Below, one piece after another: positions 1 to 12,030 of a stretch of DNA of 64,000 nucleotides. How positions within the stretch are numbered: the stretch's first letter is position 1; the number at the start of each line of letters is the position of its first letter. The notes below the pieces were generated by a model, which saw only the letters and a program-made list of their open reading frames with translations, made no database searches and was not told the DNA's origin. The stretch is from Phlebotomus papatasi (lineage: Eukaryota > Arthropoda > Insecta > Diptera > Psychodidae), in assembly GCF_024763615.1 (NCBI RefSeq), contig NC_077224.1, positions 68,148,712-68,212,711 on the forward strand, read 5' to 3'. A program made the position numbers and the translations under genes.

Positions 1-69
1 CAAATATAAATAAATTGAATAAATAACACTACCGGTCGAAATGAGGAACCGGTCGACTTGAGGGCACTT
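1..69. mobile_element. Right end of a TA-flanked MITE (partial, cut by window edge)
   Basis: The end GAGGAACCGGTCGACTTGAG...GGGCACTT followed by TA resembles the right terminus of the complete element at 22272-22498, so this is a truncated copy of that family. Confidence 0.6.
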
Positions 70-115
70 TACCTTACATATTTTGAATTGTATTCTCGGT
101 CTTTTGTGGATAATT

Positions 116-455
116 TAGAGTCAAGAAACACGGTAGAGACCTTTTTTTAAAAACTTCTCTATTTCCTCCCGCTACGACGTTTCGGAGATTGGTTGTCTCC
201 TTCCTCAGAGCTACAGTGTTTATGGACAAAATTAGGATATATAGGATTTTTTCCCTTTTTCTCCTCCTTTCTAGAAATCTAGAAATCTAGAAAATTTGAA
301 AAGAAAGGAGGAGAAAAAGGAAAAAAATCCTATGTATCCTAATTTTGTCCATAAACATTGTAGACCTGAGGAAGGAGACAACCAATTTCCGAAACGTCGT
401 AGCAGGAGGAAATAGAGATGTTTTTAAAAAAAGGTCTATACCATGTTTTTTGACT
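116..455. mobile_element. Foldback MITE-like hairpin
   Basis: About 160 bp at 116-275 reappears as the reverse complement at about 300-455, around a short loop with repeated TCTAGAAA. The arms are about 90% identical. No protein-coding content. Exact ends and target duplication are unclear. Confidence 0.7.
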
Positions 456-773
456 CCAAACTACATATTTTTGTCATCTCTCTGGTTCTATATGAATACC
501 GCTGAACGAGAAGTTATAAAACAAGGAGATTTTGAACCGAATTTGACCACCCAATTAGCCGAGTGCTTCTCAGGTCATATCATTCATTATCGACATAATT
601 ACGTAATAATCGGATTAAAGAATACAGCGGAGGCTATTGCATGTCCCAACCTAATCGTATTGACAGAATCCTGGATGATGGTGTTTAGATGGCACGGCTC
701 ACTTTTTTATTGCAATAACATATTGGTTGTTCTTCTCTGGTTGTTGTTAAGTTGTTGATGCTGTCGGAACCTA

Positions 774-956
774 GATTAGATTAGATTAGATTACAGTGGG
801 GGCGGTTTCTCGCGGAACCGCTGCACCCAGGCCTCCTTTTGGACCCATTATGCATCTCCGATTAAATTAATTCCTGCTAAGGGCAAGATGGTTCAAGCCA
901 GCCCGTTTTTTGGATAAACTCCATTAAAAAGGGCGGCTTCAGTCTTGATAGGTCTT
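774..956 (-). mobile_element. 5'-truncated LINE or SINE fragment with AATCT tail
   Basis: A 12-bp direct repeat TGTCGGAACCTA flanks it (762-773 and 957-968), a typical target-primed insertion duplication. Read on the minus strand, the 3' end is a tail of AATCT repeats (774-795 region) after a GC-rich segment. No reverse-transcriptase frame is left. Confidence 0.65.
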
Positions 957-968
957 TGTCGGAACCTA

Positions 969-1437
969 TGTTCATTTACAGTTTCGCTCGGTTTTACTTT
1001 CTCATAATTCATAGTTCCCTGTAAGTGCCATGAAATGTAGAGCATTGTTTTCCTTTCAAATCATTTTACTGCTCCGTTGATTTTAATGCTTCACCAGGTG
1101 AAAACTAGATATTTGTGGGATATCTATTAAGCGGTTTTCAGACTAGAAGTTTGGCCCAGTTCTCGAATGTGTCATAATTCTAAATGGTAGTCAATTTTTT
1201 AGATTTTCAAAATCTAATGCATCATTTGTCCTTAATAATCCAACTCTGAGTCAATTTTTTTTTTCAATAAATCTTGATTGTTCAGAAATTGAGAAGTTAA
1301 GCCATTATAGTTAAGCCTTAGATCTGAAGCCCGTATTAAGATCAATTTCATATGGAAATACTTTTTTTCGTGCAAAAAATCAAAGCTTCCTGCAAAACAC
1401 TAAACACGACATTGCATTGGCCCGCGCAGTAATACAC
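969..1437. other. Gene-less AT-rich stretch
   Basis: I see no coding frame, repeat or RNA gene that I can support. Confidence 0.5.
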
Positions 1438-1439
1438 TA

Positions 1440-1773
1440 CAGTGGTGTCTCTCTATGTGCACAACGTGTTGATGCACAGCTTTTGTGTCGGTTGCATTCA
1501 AAATCAATTTGTTTACATTTTGACAAAGTAAATAAAGGAAATTATTTTCTTGGTAACCAATTTTTCTCGTTTTTAATTTTATTAATTTTATTTTTTTCTG
1601 TCTCATATTATAGTTAAAATAATACGGGAAATTCTAAAAAAAATAAAAAAAATAATAATTTATTAAAAGAAAGAAAGAAAACCGTTAGAAATTTCAAAAT
1701 AATTTGTGCGTATTCAGAGATAGAACTGTCAAAAAAAGTACCCAAACTATGCATATATAGAGAGACATCACTG
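1440..1773. mobile_element. Tc1/mariner-type MITE
   Basis: Imperfect terminal inverted repeats begin CAGTGGTGTCTCTCTAT (left) and CAGTGATGTCTCTCTATA (right, reverse complement). TA lies on both sides (1438-1439, 1774-1775). The CAGTG ends and TA duplication fit Tc1/mariner. No transposase. Confidence 0.75.
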
Positions 1774-1775
1774 TA

Positions 1776-3450
1776 TGTCCTTTATATTTCGGCGAAATAA
1801 TATATATTCCAATTTTACTGGGTAAAGTTAGAATTAAAAGTTACTGACCGGTGCAAATAGGTTGAGATAACGAAAATTGACGATTAGCTGAAAGAACTAA
1901 ATCAAGCTCGAAATAAAATATGACGGAGTCTAAAAATTGGTTAACAGAACTAAAAAATGTTTTTACACTATTTAAAAAATGTTAAAATAAGTTTAACGAA
2001 ATCTAAAGAATGTGAAAGCCTTGTCAATGGGATTTAAAATTGACACACCCCTTGCTATCAATTCCTTTGGTCAGTTAAAACTGTTGAGGAATTTCTCCTT
2101 GTTCTCCTTCAAGAAAACCAACAAGTTGAACCATGTCAAATGCTCCTGAAATACTTTTGAAGCATCCTCAAGGTGTTTAAAGGAATGATTAAAGAAGTTA
2201 CACCGAAAAGGTGGTACGATGATGAAAAAAAGCCAAGACTTTCATTGAAAACTTGGCCAAATGGGAAAGGTGAAAAGAGTTGAGTGTTTCTTTCAAGATA
2301 TCCTTGCCGATTTGAAAGGATTCTACGAGGGTTGAAAATGATTAATTATACGAAAATACTTTCTCCAAATCTCTGTGAAATTTCTCACTAAACATAAGTC
2401 AAACTATTCAATTGAACCCAAAAACTTTTAGGGGTTTTTGTTGGGAAAATAATATTATAACACGGTATATGGCGTATAGGGTATATTCTTACGTGCAAAA
2501 ATGTGCAAATCACACCAATTTCCATCGAGACAAATTTATTGTTAATGCTGATGATGCTGATGTGGGTGATTCCGCGATGATTATTGCGGTTCTTCCAAAG
2601 TTAAGTCACTATTATTGTCATCAGCAGGAATTTTCCCAAGTTTCACAATTCCATAGAAATATAAAATACCACGTCATGCAATTGTCTTACATGGAAGGTA
2701 AAATTACAATACACAACTTCACCCCCCAAAATTTGTTATGTCGTTCCACTTGAGTTGAAACTTCGTCAGCTGCCACCCTCAACGGCTGCATGCACCTAAA
2801 TTTAGAATTTCATGTAGAATGTTGTAGGTTCTGTGAAAAATTGAACAGCTATCGATAATTTCAAGCGCTCATAATGATGAGTTTTTTGGGGATGTTTGGT
2901 GTTAAGTATATTTGATGAAGAATTTAATTGAATTTTGGTTATAATGGTTGTAATGAAATTAACCCGGATGTCGTGTGAACTTAACAATGTTTTATGCGAT
3001 TTAAGACTATTATTTTTGTTTCACGTTGTCTAAATAAATACACTGCAAAAAATGGAAATTTATTTGAAAAATTTTGCATGTAAAAATTGTATGAACTATT
3101 TAGCGATATTGAGTATACTATTGTTTTTCTAAGATATCTCAAGAAATATAAGGATTGAATGACGAAATTAGTAAGAAAAAATATTTTTTTTTTAATTTAA
3201 AAGAATATTCATAAATAGACAAACGTAATTAGATTTCGAAATACTAAAAGGTATGTGTTTAAAAATAAATAAGCAACTCCTGTACTTTGTTTAAATAAAC
3301 GAAATATTCTCATTAATAAGAAAATAAGCCACGCCCACTTAACAAAACTGTTATAAAATATTAAAATAAAGCTTCCTCCGGTATGGTAATTTTTAATATA
3401 TTTTGGTATTTATTTAAATGTAGACAAAAATAGTCAGAATTTCGTATACT
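1776..3450. other. Gene-less AT-rich stretch
   Basis: It holds scattered short frames without recognisable protein features. The part from 2050 to 2770 is less AT-rich but shows no convincing coding. Nothing else seen. Confidence 0.45.
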
Positions 3451-3461
3451 AAGGAAAAGTT

Positions 3462-3648
3462 GCAAAAGATTCCCCAGAAAAACTATGCAAGCCATTGTGA
3501 AGAGGTGTCGACCTCGGGGCAGACCTAGGACAAGGTGGACCTGAACATCTTCCTGAATTGGTGGAGGATCGACAAGCGTGGGCTGCTAAATTGTATATCA
3601 TTGGCCTACGACCCCAATAGGGATAAGCAGTTTAAAATGATGATAATG
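3462..3648 (+). mobile_element. 3' end of a non-LTR retrotransposon, 5'-truncated
   Basis: The minimal translated remnant RPRGRPRTRW is the typical C-terminal linker of LINE polyproteins. It is followed by a frame with DRQAWAAKL and a tail of ATGATAATG-like repeats. Direct repeats AAGGAAAAGTT at 3451-3461 and 3649-3659 are an 11-bp target duplication. Same family as 5925-6028 and 63738-63834. Confidence 0.8.
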
Positions 3649-3659
3649 AAGGAAAAGTT

Positions 3660-4270
3660 ACGTGCCTAATATATAAATACCGACTCATATACTTTGGCAA
3701 TGAAAGAGAAAGGTTTCCGTTGATAAAACAAAATAGCCACGCCCAGTTTTCTAAAATTAATTTTACTGTAATGGAATTAACGTATGTATAGTATTTTTAA
3801 ATTTGTTTTGGGAAGCCGGACAACAATATGAGGTTTTAAATGGGCACAAGAATTATAAAAGATTGGAATTATCTATAAGTGGGCGTGGTCTGTAAGTTGG
3901 CGTTGTACCGCTTCACATTCCGTAAGATTATTTGTTATGCTTATTAGTAATGGGCAGAGAAATTTTGTAGAAGGCGTGGCCTATATTTTGATAGGTCTCA
4001 AAATGCGCCTTTGTAGAAGGAAATAGGTAAGATTGTTAAAAAATCTCACTGTTGGCGCCACTGCCTCCTCATCGAAGGCAGCGACACCAACGGGAATTTC
4101 CGACCTGTAGCTAGCTTCACATCTTATGCTGTCAAACAATTTCTATCTCGTTCTCTGCCTTCTACACCGCGACACGCGCAACATCGTTTTTGACCAGTTC
4201 CATAAATTTCTTAGAATATCATCAAAATCGTTCGCCAGAACGCATCATATCTGAGTTAGTCTTGTTGATT
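3660..4270. other. Stretch with repeated GGGCGTGG-like boxes
   Basis: GCCACGCCCA-type boxes occur near 3329, 3732, 3884 (inverted) and 3968 (inverted), one of them upstream of this interval. A small inverted pair around GGCAGCGACACCAACG lies at 4050-4100. No gene seen. Confidence 0.4.
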
Positions 4271-4379
4271 AATTAAGTCTGAGTCTAGTGAAATATATAT
4301 AAAGGAGAAAAGCTTCAAAATTGTTCTTTCTCGCCGCATCTCTAACTCAATATATATTTCACAGGTAAATCAGAAGAAT

Positions 4380-5910
4380 CATTCTTCACAAGAATAGTCA
4401 GACAGGATCTCATGCTTTTATTGCTCATTTTCTCCAGGTATATCTCTTGTCATAATTCTCACGGAAGTACTTGAGGTTCAGGATCTCATACTTTCATTTT
4501 TTTCGATAATAGGTAAACCCTAACACTCACCTAATAGTGATAATGATTTTTTTTCGCAAAAAGACCTCAGAAAAGTCTAACGGAGTGATTCGTTCTTATG
4601 GAAGAGGAATGCAAAAAATGAATTGTCTTAAAATCTCCACTATTTCTTATGTCCCATTTCCTTACAAATAATTCATATTAATGTTTTAAACCGCATATTT
4701 AAACAGAAATTCCTCAATTTCTCACGTTGTGACTTAATGTGAATGATAAACGAGTGCAAAGAAGGAGGAAGAAAAATTATAATGCAAATGTCTATTAAAA
4801 AATTTCTCATTATTGTTCCCACAAAGAATCTCCTCCAGAATGAGGAAAATTCCACAGTTGCAGTTTTTCCAACGTAATACTTCTTGATGAACGGATGGAA
4901 AAAGTCGTTGTCAGAGTGAAAAGAAAGATATATTCACAAGTTGAGATTATGTATGTTTGAACGATGGCTGAATTCTTTTCCGTACTTATGCAATCATCAC
5001 TGCAAAACTTAAGGATGAAAATGTATTTTGCACTATAGAGAGGAAGATCTCCTCTACGGAATTTTTTTTATGCTTCCATCCACTTCTTCACCCTCCGGTT
5101 ACCATTCGACAGGTTGAAAGTATATTTGTATATTATTTGTATATACTTGGAAGCCTTCCATATTCACCCGTTTCCATAGTGGAAAGGGGTGTACAGAGGT
5201 ACCCCCCTATATCGCGGAGCGCATACATAAGATTGCAATGAATAAACCGTGCAGAATGAACTTGTGAGTTTTAATTACTCGCCCAGCAATGCATCTTGGT
5301 TGGGTTTTCCTTTCCATTCCCCTTCTTCATTTGCTTCTTCATCTTCAAACAAAATACGCGTGTATATATTGGAGCGAATGAGAGCACCTCAGCAGAAGTG
5401 TTCCATCTCTGTCCAATGGCGCCGGGTTGGGGAAGCCTCTGCAATGGGGGGTAACCATTGAGAAAATCCACCTTTTTCTCCAACCTCACACAAGTTATCT
5501 GCATCCCGCATTATGCCGACTATAAGGCGAATGTTCCAAACCCTTGCCGGCATGTATAAAACGGAAAGGGTTGCAGCAGAAGGAAAATACCATCGTACAA
5601 TTTGCATGGACTCTTCTCTCCCTGTATAATTAAAAGAAATTGCCGCGAATTCAGGCATTGGTACACATCAAGTGATATATGGAGAAATATAACTTTTAAT
5701 GATTATTTTCTGGTATTGTTGCAGAGAAATCATACACCCCTCACTCATACACCCTTTTCTATCCTTTTTTCCTATTTTCTTTGAAATACAGGCACTTGGG
5801 CAGGCTTTAGACAAGCAATGAACACCGGAAAATTATGTCGAAGATGGATAAAACAATGTCCAGTGTTTTAATTTTTAGAAAGGCGTAAGCATGGGGAGAT
5901 AGATATATTT
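4380..5910. other. Unique, less AT-rich island without a clear gene
   Basis: No frame here looks like a protein. The part at 5150-5640 is the most GC-rich and has a TATAAAA at 5556 region in GC-rich surroundings. It could be regulatory DNA or an untranslated exon of pros; the sequence alone does not decide. Confidence 0.35.
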
Positions 5911-5924
5911 TGCACTAGATATAT

Positions 5925-6028
5925 CATCATAATCATTATCATTTTCAGCCGTTTATCCCTATTGGGGTCGCGGGCCCATGACATCAGGGGTAACAGCCCA
6001 CGCCTGTCGATCCTTCGCCACTTCAGGA
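5925..6028 (-). mobile_element. 3' end of a non-LTR retrotransposon
   Basis: Reverse complement of the 3462-3648 family (CTGAAGTGGCGAAGGATCG ... CCCCAATAGGGATAA), with its ATGATAATG-type tail at the left. An 11-bp direct repeat ACTAGATATAT flanks it at 5914-5924 and 6029-6039. Confidence 0.8.
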
Positions 6029-6194
6029 ACTAGATATATATGACTATTTAATAACTAGATATATTTTTAAAATAAAATTTTCAATTCAAGCTTTGTCAAT
6101 ATGATAGGGGTGTATGGGGCAGTTTCACGTTGCTTAGAAGTTTTCTTTTTTAATGCTAACTGAATACTTGAAAATTATTTGTATGGACATATAT

Positions 6195-6465
6195 AGCACA
6201 AATCAGAGGGGGTGACATGAGCTCTGAAAAATGCGACCGGTTTTAGTGTGATTTTTTCCCTGTTTTCGTACACATTTCACGAGATATCTCCAAAACTACG
6301 TAGGTTGCCAATTTGGGGGTTTCGGTTGCCTTTTCATTATTAAATTAGCTTTTATTTTGTATTTGTATTTTTTGCTAATTCATTCCACAATGACAAAAAA
6401 CAGCTAATAAACTCAAGAGTTTTTTCGGCACGCTAGAAACATATGGGAAATATAGGAAACGTCAT
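6195..6465 (+). repeat. Dispersed repeat, copy 1
   Basis: About 265 bp, from the GGGGGTGACAT region to GTCATGCCCCTG, that returns in reverse orientation at 27035-27300 with many small differences. Likely part of a larger DNA element whose ends I cannot fix. Confidence 0.65.
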
Positions 6466-6485
6466 GCCCCTGGCACAAATAATAG

Positions 6486-7135
6486 AGGGAAGTGGGGCAC
6501 TTTTGAAAGTGGGGCACATTTGAAATTGGGATTTTTTCCCAAGTTTAACTGGAACTGAGCCATATCATAATGTAATTTAGCTTCTCGATCTGTTTGTGCA
6601 GCTAAATTATATCACGGTAAGGCTTAGGGCAGAATCACATTGACAGTAAAATGCTCACCGTCACCGTCAAAGCTCTCACCGTATTTCGTTGATTTACGCA
6701 TTTTCATTGCAATTCTTACGCAAATTTTCCATTACGATATTACCTTGTCTCATACTCGGTGGCACTAGGTGAAAATAGTATAAGAAAATTGAATAAATAA
6801 AGCGAAAATGCGATAAACGGTAAGCAAAAAAACTGTAGGATTTTTTTGCTACAGTTTTTCGTACAGGTTTTTGCTCACCGTTTATCGCATTTTCGCTTTA
6901 TTTATTCAATTTTCTTATACTATTTTCACCTAGTGCCACCGAGTATGAGATAATGTAACACGGTAATTGAGAATTTGCGTAAGAATTGCAATGAAAATGC
7001 GTAAATTAACGAAATACGGTAAGGGCTTTGACGGTGACGGTGAGCATTTTACTGTCAATGTGATTCTGCCCTTAATTTTATTTAAAAATAGGTGAAAAGT
7101 CCCAATTTCAAAGGTGCCCTACCTCCCCCTATTTC
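6486..7135. mobile_element. MITE with GTGGGGCAC termini, interrupted by another MITE
   Basis: GGGAAGTGGGGCACTTTTGA at the left and its imperfect reverse complement (TCAAAGGTGCCCTACCTCC) at the right bracket the intact element at 6627-7071. This looks like an older element split by a younger one. Confidence 0.5.
6627..7071. mobile_element. Harbinger-like foldback MITE, copy 1
   Basis: 445 bp, inverted-repeat over almost its whole length. Termini are GGGCAGAATCACATTGACAG and the reverse complement. TTA target duplication at 6624-6626 and 7072-7074. A second copy with TTA on both sides is at 41353-41778. A 3-bp TTA/TAA duplication fits PIF/Harbinger. Confidence 0.85.
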
Positions 7136-7256
7136 ACTTGCTATTTCTTAATCTAAGTATAAAGATAGAGTTGATTTTTCATATATTTTTTATGTTTGAT
7201 CTTCGTTAAACTTAAAAAAAAAATTCAAATAACTGAGAATTAGTTGCTAAAAAATA

Positions 7257-7468
7257 GGGGAAACTGGGGCATCCCCAAACACGGGGTAGCACCAAACACT
7301 AATTTCAATTTTTAAACTACTTGGACTATCTCGACCATTTCTTCAGTGGACAAGCATCCCTATAATGTCTATAAATTTCTATAAGTTTTGTTTTCTGAAG
7401 TCCACTATCTGATTAAAAAATCGCAGTGTTTGGTGCTACCCCGTATTTGGTGGTGCCCCAGTTTCCCC
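7257..7468. mobile_element. MITE with GGGGAAACTGGGGC termini, short copy
   Basis: 212 bp, flanked by TA on both sides. Termini GGGGAAACTGGGGC and GCCCCAGTTTCCCC, plus subterminal CCAAACAC repeats. The same termini bound the larger element at 49913-51067. Confidence 0.85.
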
Positions 7469-7470
7469 TA

Positions 7471-9390
7471 GTATGCGGCACAGAATAGAATTCAACATCA
7501 AATTATGCTTAATATTTCTTAATTTTGTCAAAATAAATTCAAACCTTGATATTTCTAATTACAATTACTCTTACGAAAACGAGAAATCACTTTCATTTCA
7601 AGTGATTAGCCCCTATAGATTTTCCTTCTCTACAGGTTTTTGAGTTTTAAATAATGTGCAGCATACAAAAAAAAAACTTTGAGTCGATGAAAAACAAGTT
7701 GGACCATGGCGAATTAAAAACAAACTTTTTATGTGGCTATGCATTCAACAACCCCTTGCATATTGATTTCACTTTGAGTTTTCATGGTATTTCTCTCTTG
7801 TATTTTTCAAGTCTCTGGTATATCCTTTATATCCCATCATTCGCCTTCTTCCACCGTAATTTTCCCAAAGCCACGATGTGGGGATTTTGTTTAAGAGTGC
7901 ACAGTGCACACATATCGAGTTGAAACTACTTTATAGAAATTCGCATAGGAGGATGAGAAAAGTATCTACTTTTTCCTAGAGAGATATACATTTTAAAGAG
8001 AAGTAAAAAAAGGAAAAGCTCAACATAGTAAGAATTAGCTATAAATCTGGGGTACTGTAATAGTAATTCTTCATTATATCGCTTATTGGACATTACAAGG
8101 TCATTAATTCTTTAAAAGAGTTTTCGTCAAGTGTAAGTGCTTTGAAAATTTGTAATTTATTTTCTTTAATGTGATCGCAACTGTTTCACTCGAAATGTAT
8201 TATTTGGGTCTTCAGTTGGACCCCTATAATACCAAATGAGCGATAGAGGATAGTGGAGTGCCTCAGGGGCCTCTCGATATTTCACTTTTCCACACGTTTT
8301 TGCATAGAGACACTGAAGACTATAAGCAAGTTTTTTCCTAAAGAGGATTGACTTATCAGTCTGATATATTTCGAAATCGTGCATTAGAAGCTATCTAAAA
8401 ATACATGATTCATAATATTCGTCGAAATAGTACAAGAACTACGAGTAAATTTGTTTAAGTCACGGTGCAATATCTGCAAAATTTTTACAAGGAAAAGTGA
8501 AAAATAGCTTCACTTTTTATTTGGCTTGATGGGCCCCCTGGTATACCTTTGAAATAAGTTTTTTTTTTCAATTTTTAAATTGAACTTAATGAACCTTACT
8601 AAGAAAAAATTTAGCTACATAAACCAATTGTGAGACTAAATTATATTTTAATGAGGTTTCAAACGTGCCTCAATTCAATCTGCCCCACTTTCCCCTATAC
8701 ACAACTTTTTCTTATTATATTCAGATTTTAACTCATAACCCTTAGGTTGTTTGATAAAAAAAAATATTCAGAAAAGAACCTTTGAGATCATTTTCTCCAT
8801 TCTTGCGACTATTTCTTAATTGAATTTAATTATTTTACATCTGTGCATAAAACTCTCTTAGCTGCAGAAAACTTATAATGATGTTGAAAATTGTACTTGA
8901 GGAGGATTTTTCTGTGCCGGTGGCTTAAAAAAAACTGCGTGGATGTAATGAAAAATTCTCAAGTGAGCTTGCAGTGAAAGTCTCTAAGGATATGAAGGAA
9001 AAGTGGGAGGAAATGTGAGAAAAACTTAAGACAAATTAAAAAGATATGGTCTTAATGAAGGAAGAGTAGACGACACTGAGCTTTCCATGCTAATGAATAT
9101 TCTCCTGGGAAATTTTTCTGCTCCAACTTTGTTTGCATTGAGCATCTGTAACTAGTGGGAAATGTCTGCAGTTCTTTTTTCTTAATCACTCCTTGGGTTT
9201 TTTTTATGCATTTCAGCCTTAAATAGAACACTTTTCTCTGTGGTCATTATTCATTGCACTATTTCTTGTATGTAAACTATTCACTGATGAATTTTATGGT
9301 TACGTTTTTTACTTGAGGGACACTAAGCGGGTGGAATATGCTTCGAAAAAAAACTAAAATAATCAAAAATTTAAATTTCAACTATTAGAT
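7471..9390. other. Gene-less AT-rich stretch
   Basis: No supported gene. Short remnants of GTGGGGCA-type elements may be present at 8510-8700 (GCCCCACTTTCCCCTA at 8681-8696). Confidence 0.4.
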
Positions 9391-9393
9391 ATA

Positions 9394-9470
9394 GGGGAAA
9401 GCTTTCAGGGTTAGACCATACTCTGGCTTTGAATATAATAAAATAATTTAATATAAAATTTGTTGAGAGA
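9394..9470. mobile_element. Left end of a GGGGAAAGCTTTCAGG-type MITE (fragment)
   Basis: TAGGGGAAAGCTTTCAGG followed by CTCTGGCTTTGAA resembles the left end of the element at 23884-24243. No matching right end nearby. Confidence 0.5.
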
Positions 9471-9717
9471 AATTCCCTATTTTTTTTTTTAATCTGAATT
9501 AAATGGATCTATTTTACTTCAAGAATATTAAATTTTCACATTTTTGGCTTGGTACACAACTTTCGCAGAAAAAAAGATTTTATGCACCGAAGGGCAGGAC
9601 ATAATGAACCGGAATAACGCCCAGTCGAAGTGTTTTTTTAAATCGAAAGGGGTATTTTGAATTTAAATATACACGGTTAATTGGCCTTAGAGGATTAGTC
9701 GAGTTAAATCTTATATA

Positions 9718-10145
9718 GGGTAAGTGTGCCAAATTTCGGCATAGTTGCATGCAAGCGCCAAAGTCTCAAGTTTGAAATGTAATATCTTTAATAGAAATTG
9801 ATTTTTTTTATTCCTTCTACTTAAGGAGTGTTGCTTAGAACTTTGTAGACAGTTATCGTCTCTATTTACTCTAAAATCATATTTAATACATTTTAAAATG
9901 AACAAAAATGTAGATATAGCTTTGGTGCCCTATTTCGGCTACTTTTATTCTCATAGTTCCTTGCCCTTCAGGAATTCTTCCAATGCTTTTTTCACGTTAT
10001 TTTGTTTGTCGAAGCTACATTTTTTGTTATTCTTTTGCATTGTATAATCTCTAGAGTATATGTAAAAACTAAAAATTCATGGAAATTCGAGGAATAAAAA
10101 AGGTGGCCGAAATTGCAAGCTGGCCGGAATTTAGCAAATTTACCC
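9718..10145 (+). mobile_element. GGGTAAGTGTGCC MITE family, copy 1
   Basis: 428 bp flanked by TA on both sides. Left side carries GCATGCAAGCGCC; right side ends GGCCGGAATT...TTACCC. One of five copies (others at 29040, 42826, 45225, 55467). No transposase. Confidence 0.85.
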
Positions 10146-10149
10146 TAAC

Positions 10150-11785
10150 ACTCCAATTTTAATCGTTAGCTTATAAAATAAATATTAAATACCTTATAAA
10201 AGAAACATTGATTAATTAATTCACATGATTCCGTGCTGTTTTTAAAGGGTCAAAGACTATAAATTTAATTTGAAATTCAAAATATAACAGCCGAAATTAC
10301 GTGAAGTACCTGATTCTTCTGTAGACACCAAGGTAAATCGCAGGAATTGTTTGAAGCACAAATGCGTGATGAAGCTTCCACCAAGACAGGGATGCAATTT
10401 GATGCATCACTTCGCTCTCGGGTTTACCCGTTCTTTTTGCTGGAGTGCATCACAAGGGATGTCTAGGGGGGTGTGAGAATAAAATTAGAGTCTCAGTCGT
10501 TCCCTATGTCTCGTCATCATCTTCTCATGTGCAAGATACTTGGGAGACAATGGCCTCGCACCCCAACTTTCCGACTGCGAAATTTACTTTTTTTTCCTCC
10601 TTGCGTCGTCGTTGCACATTATGCATCGAGACGCTAAGGGATGAATGCATATAGTCCCAGACTCACCCTCGATGGTGTGGTGCAGAAAAAGTCTCTAAAG
10701 CCTGAAGGGTGGTTGAGGTGGGTGAGTTAAAGGGTTTTGTCTTGAAAGTGCCTGCCTGTCTGGGTCTTTTGTAACCACCTCTCCCTTGCATGCACTGCAC
10801 AGGAGACTTAAGCCTACGACAAAGTTGCAATCATTTCTCAACAATTTCTCGTCTCCGTTTTTGATGATGATGATAATGGGCATATCGTCTCCCTTGGTGG
10901 AGGATTTTTCAAGCCATCATCCATCCAAGTTAAAAGATGAAGGGATGCCAAGAGTCGTGCGTTACGCAGACATTCAGCAAATAAGAAAAGAGTTAAAAAA
11001 TCAATATTATAGAGTGTTGGGAGATTGTCGTTGTTCTCGACTTTAATATTCTCCTGGAGAAAAAGACCGGGGAGTGCTAAAGGGGTTTTTGCCACACCGC
11101 GAAAATTTGTTTGAAAATCTCCCATTCACTTTATTGTACTGCAAGAGGAAATTTTTTTTACAGGGGGCTTTGTGAAAAAAAAAGTTGTAAGCTAAGGCAT
11201 GGAAAACACTCCACATCGACCAGTAATTATATGTCTGAGGGTGATTCAGATGCCCAGAAGATTCATTTTTTACTACCTCTCCTCAACGACTTTTGTGTCT
11301 CTACATTTGAAGAACACTCAATTCTTTATCTTCAGTATTTAATTTATTTAGACGCGAGGGTGGACTTTTTGTTTCAACTCACCCGTCTGACCATGCATTG
11401 GTTTCCAGTAAGGTTAGAGATGTGCAAGATGAATTAGTCAAAAGAAACAACAGATACGTTATCGATTATAAGAGACCAATTCTTGTATTTGAATTTTAAG
11501 AACAGTGACCCGATGAATGAGAAGAAAAAATAAAGTTTTAGTTAGTAACAGGGAAGAGATCTAAGCTCTACCACAAACTTTAGCTTTTACTATTTTCCAC
11601 TAGGCTTATGGGTAGAGGCATGGATGCTTACTTTGCCTCTTGGGTAAAGAAATCATCTTGATGGACTGCATTTACTCTCCAATGTGTACAACATAAGCTT
11701 AATGCTAAGGCTAGTACACCATAACAAAACGTTATTTGTAGCTAGAGGGTAACTCAAACTACCTGACACTTATGTATTACATTGA
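10150..11785. other. Unique island without a clear gene
   Basis: The part at 10400-11100 is clearly less AT-rich than its surroundings and not repetitive within the window. Its short frames overlap on both strands and have no protein-like composition. Possible regulatory DNA. Confidence 0.35.
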
Positions 11786-11789
11786 TATA

Positions 11790-12028
11790 CTCTGAAAAAA
11801 ATGTCTTGTTAAACGAACAAACGGATTTTGTTAAAATTTTGTCAAAAGGATGTTATTTTCCAATTTGACAAACTTTTCCTTGCATTTTATATGGAAACAC
11901 ACCCTTTTGACAACCTTTGACAAGATCCAGTTGGCCGCCGATTTAACAAAACTCTTCCATATCCTGTATGGAAGAACATCCTTTTTACAAACTTGTCTTG
12001 TTAATTTGACAAAACATTTTTTTCAGAG
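11790..12028. mobile_element. MITE with CTCTGAAAAAAATG termini
   Basis: 239 bp with terminal inverted repeats CTCTGAAAAAAATGTCTTG / reverse complement, TA on both sides (11788-11789, 12029-12030), and subterminal TTTGACAA repeats in both orientations. Confidence 0.8.
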
Positions 12029-12030
12029 TA

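Noticed and set aside
345..758. 137-codon frame
   Set aside because: It starts inside the arm of a foldback repeat and has no recognisable domain; chance frame.
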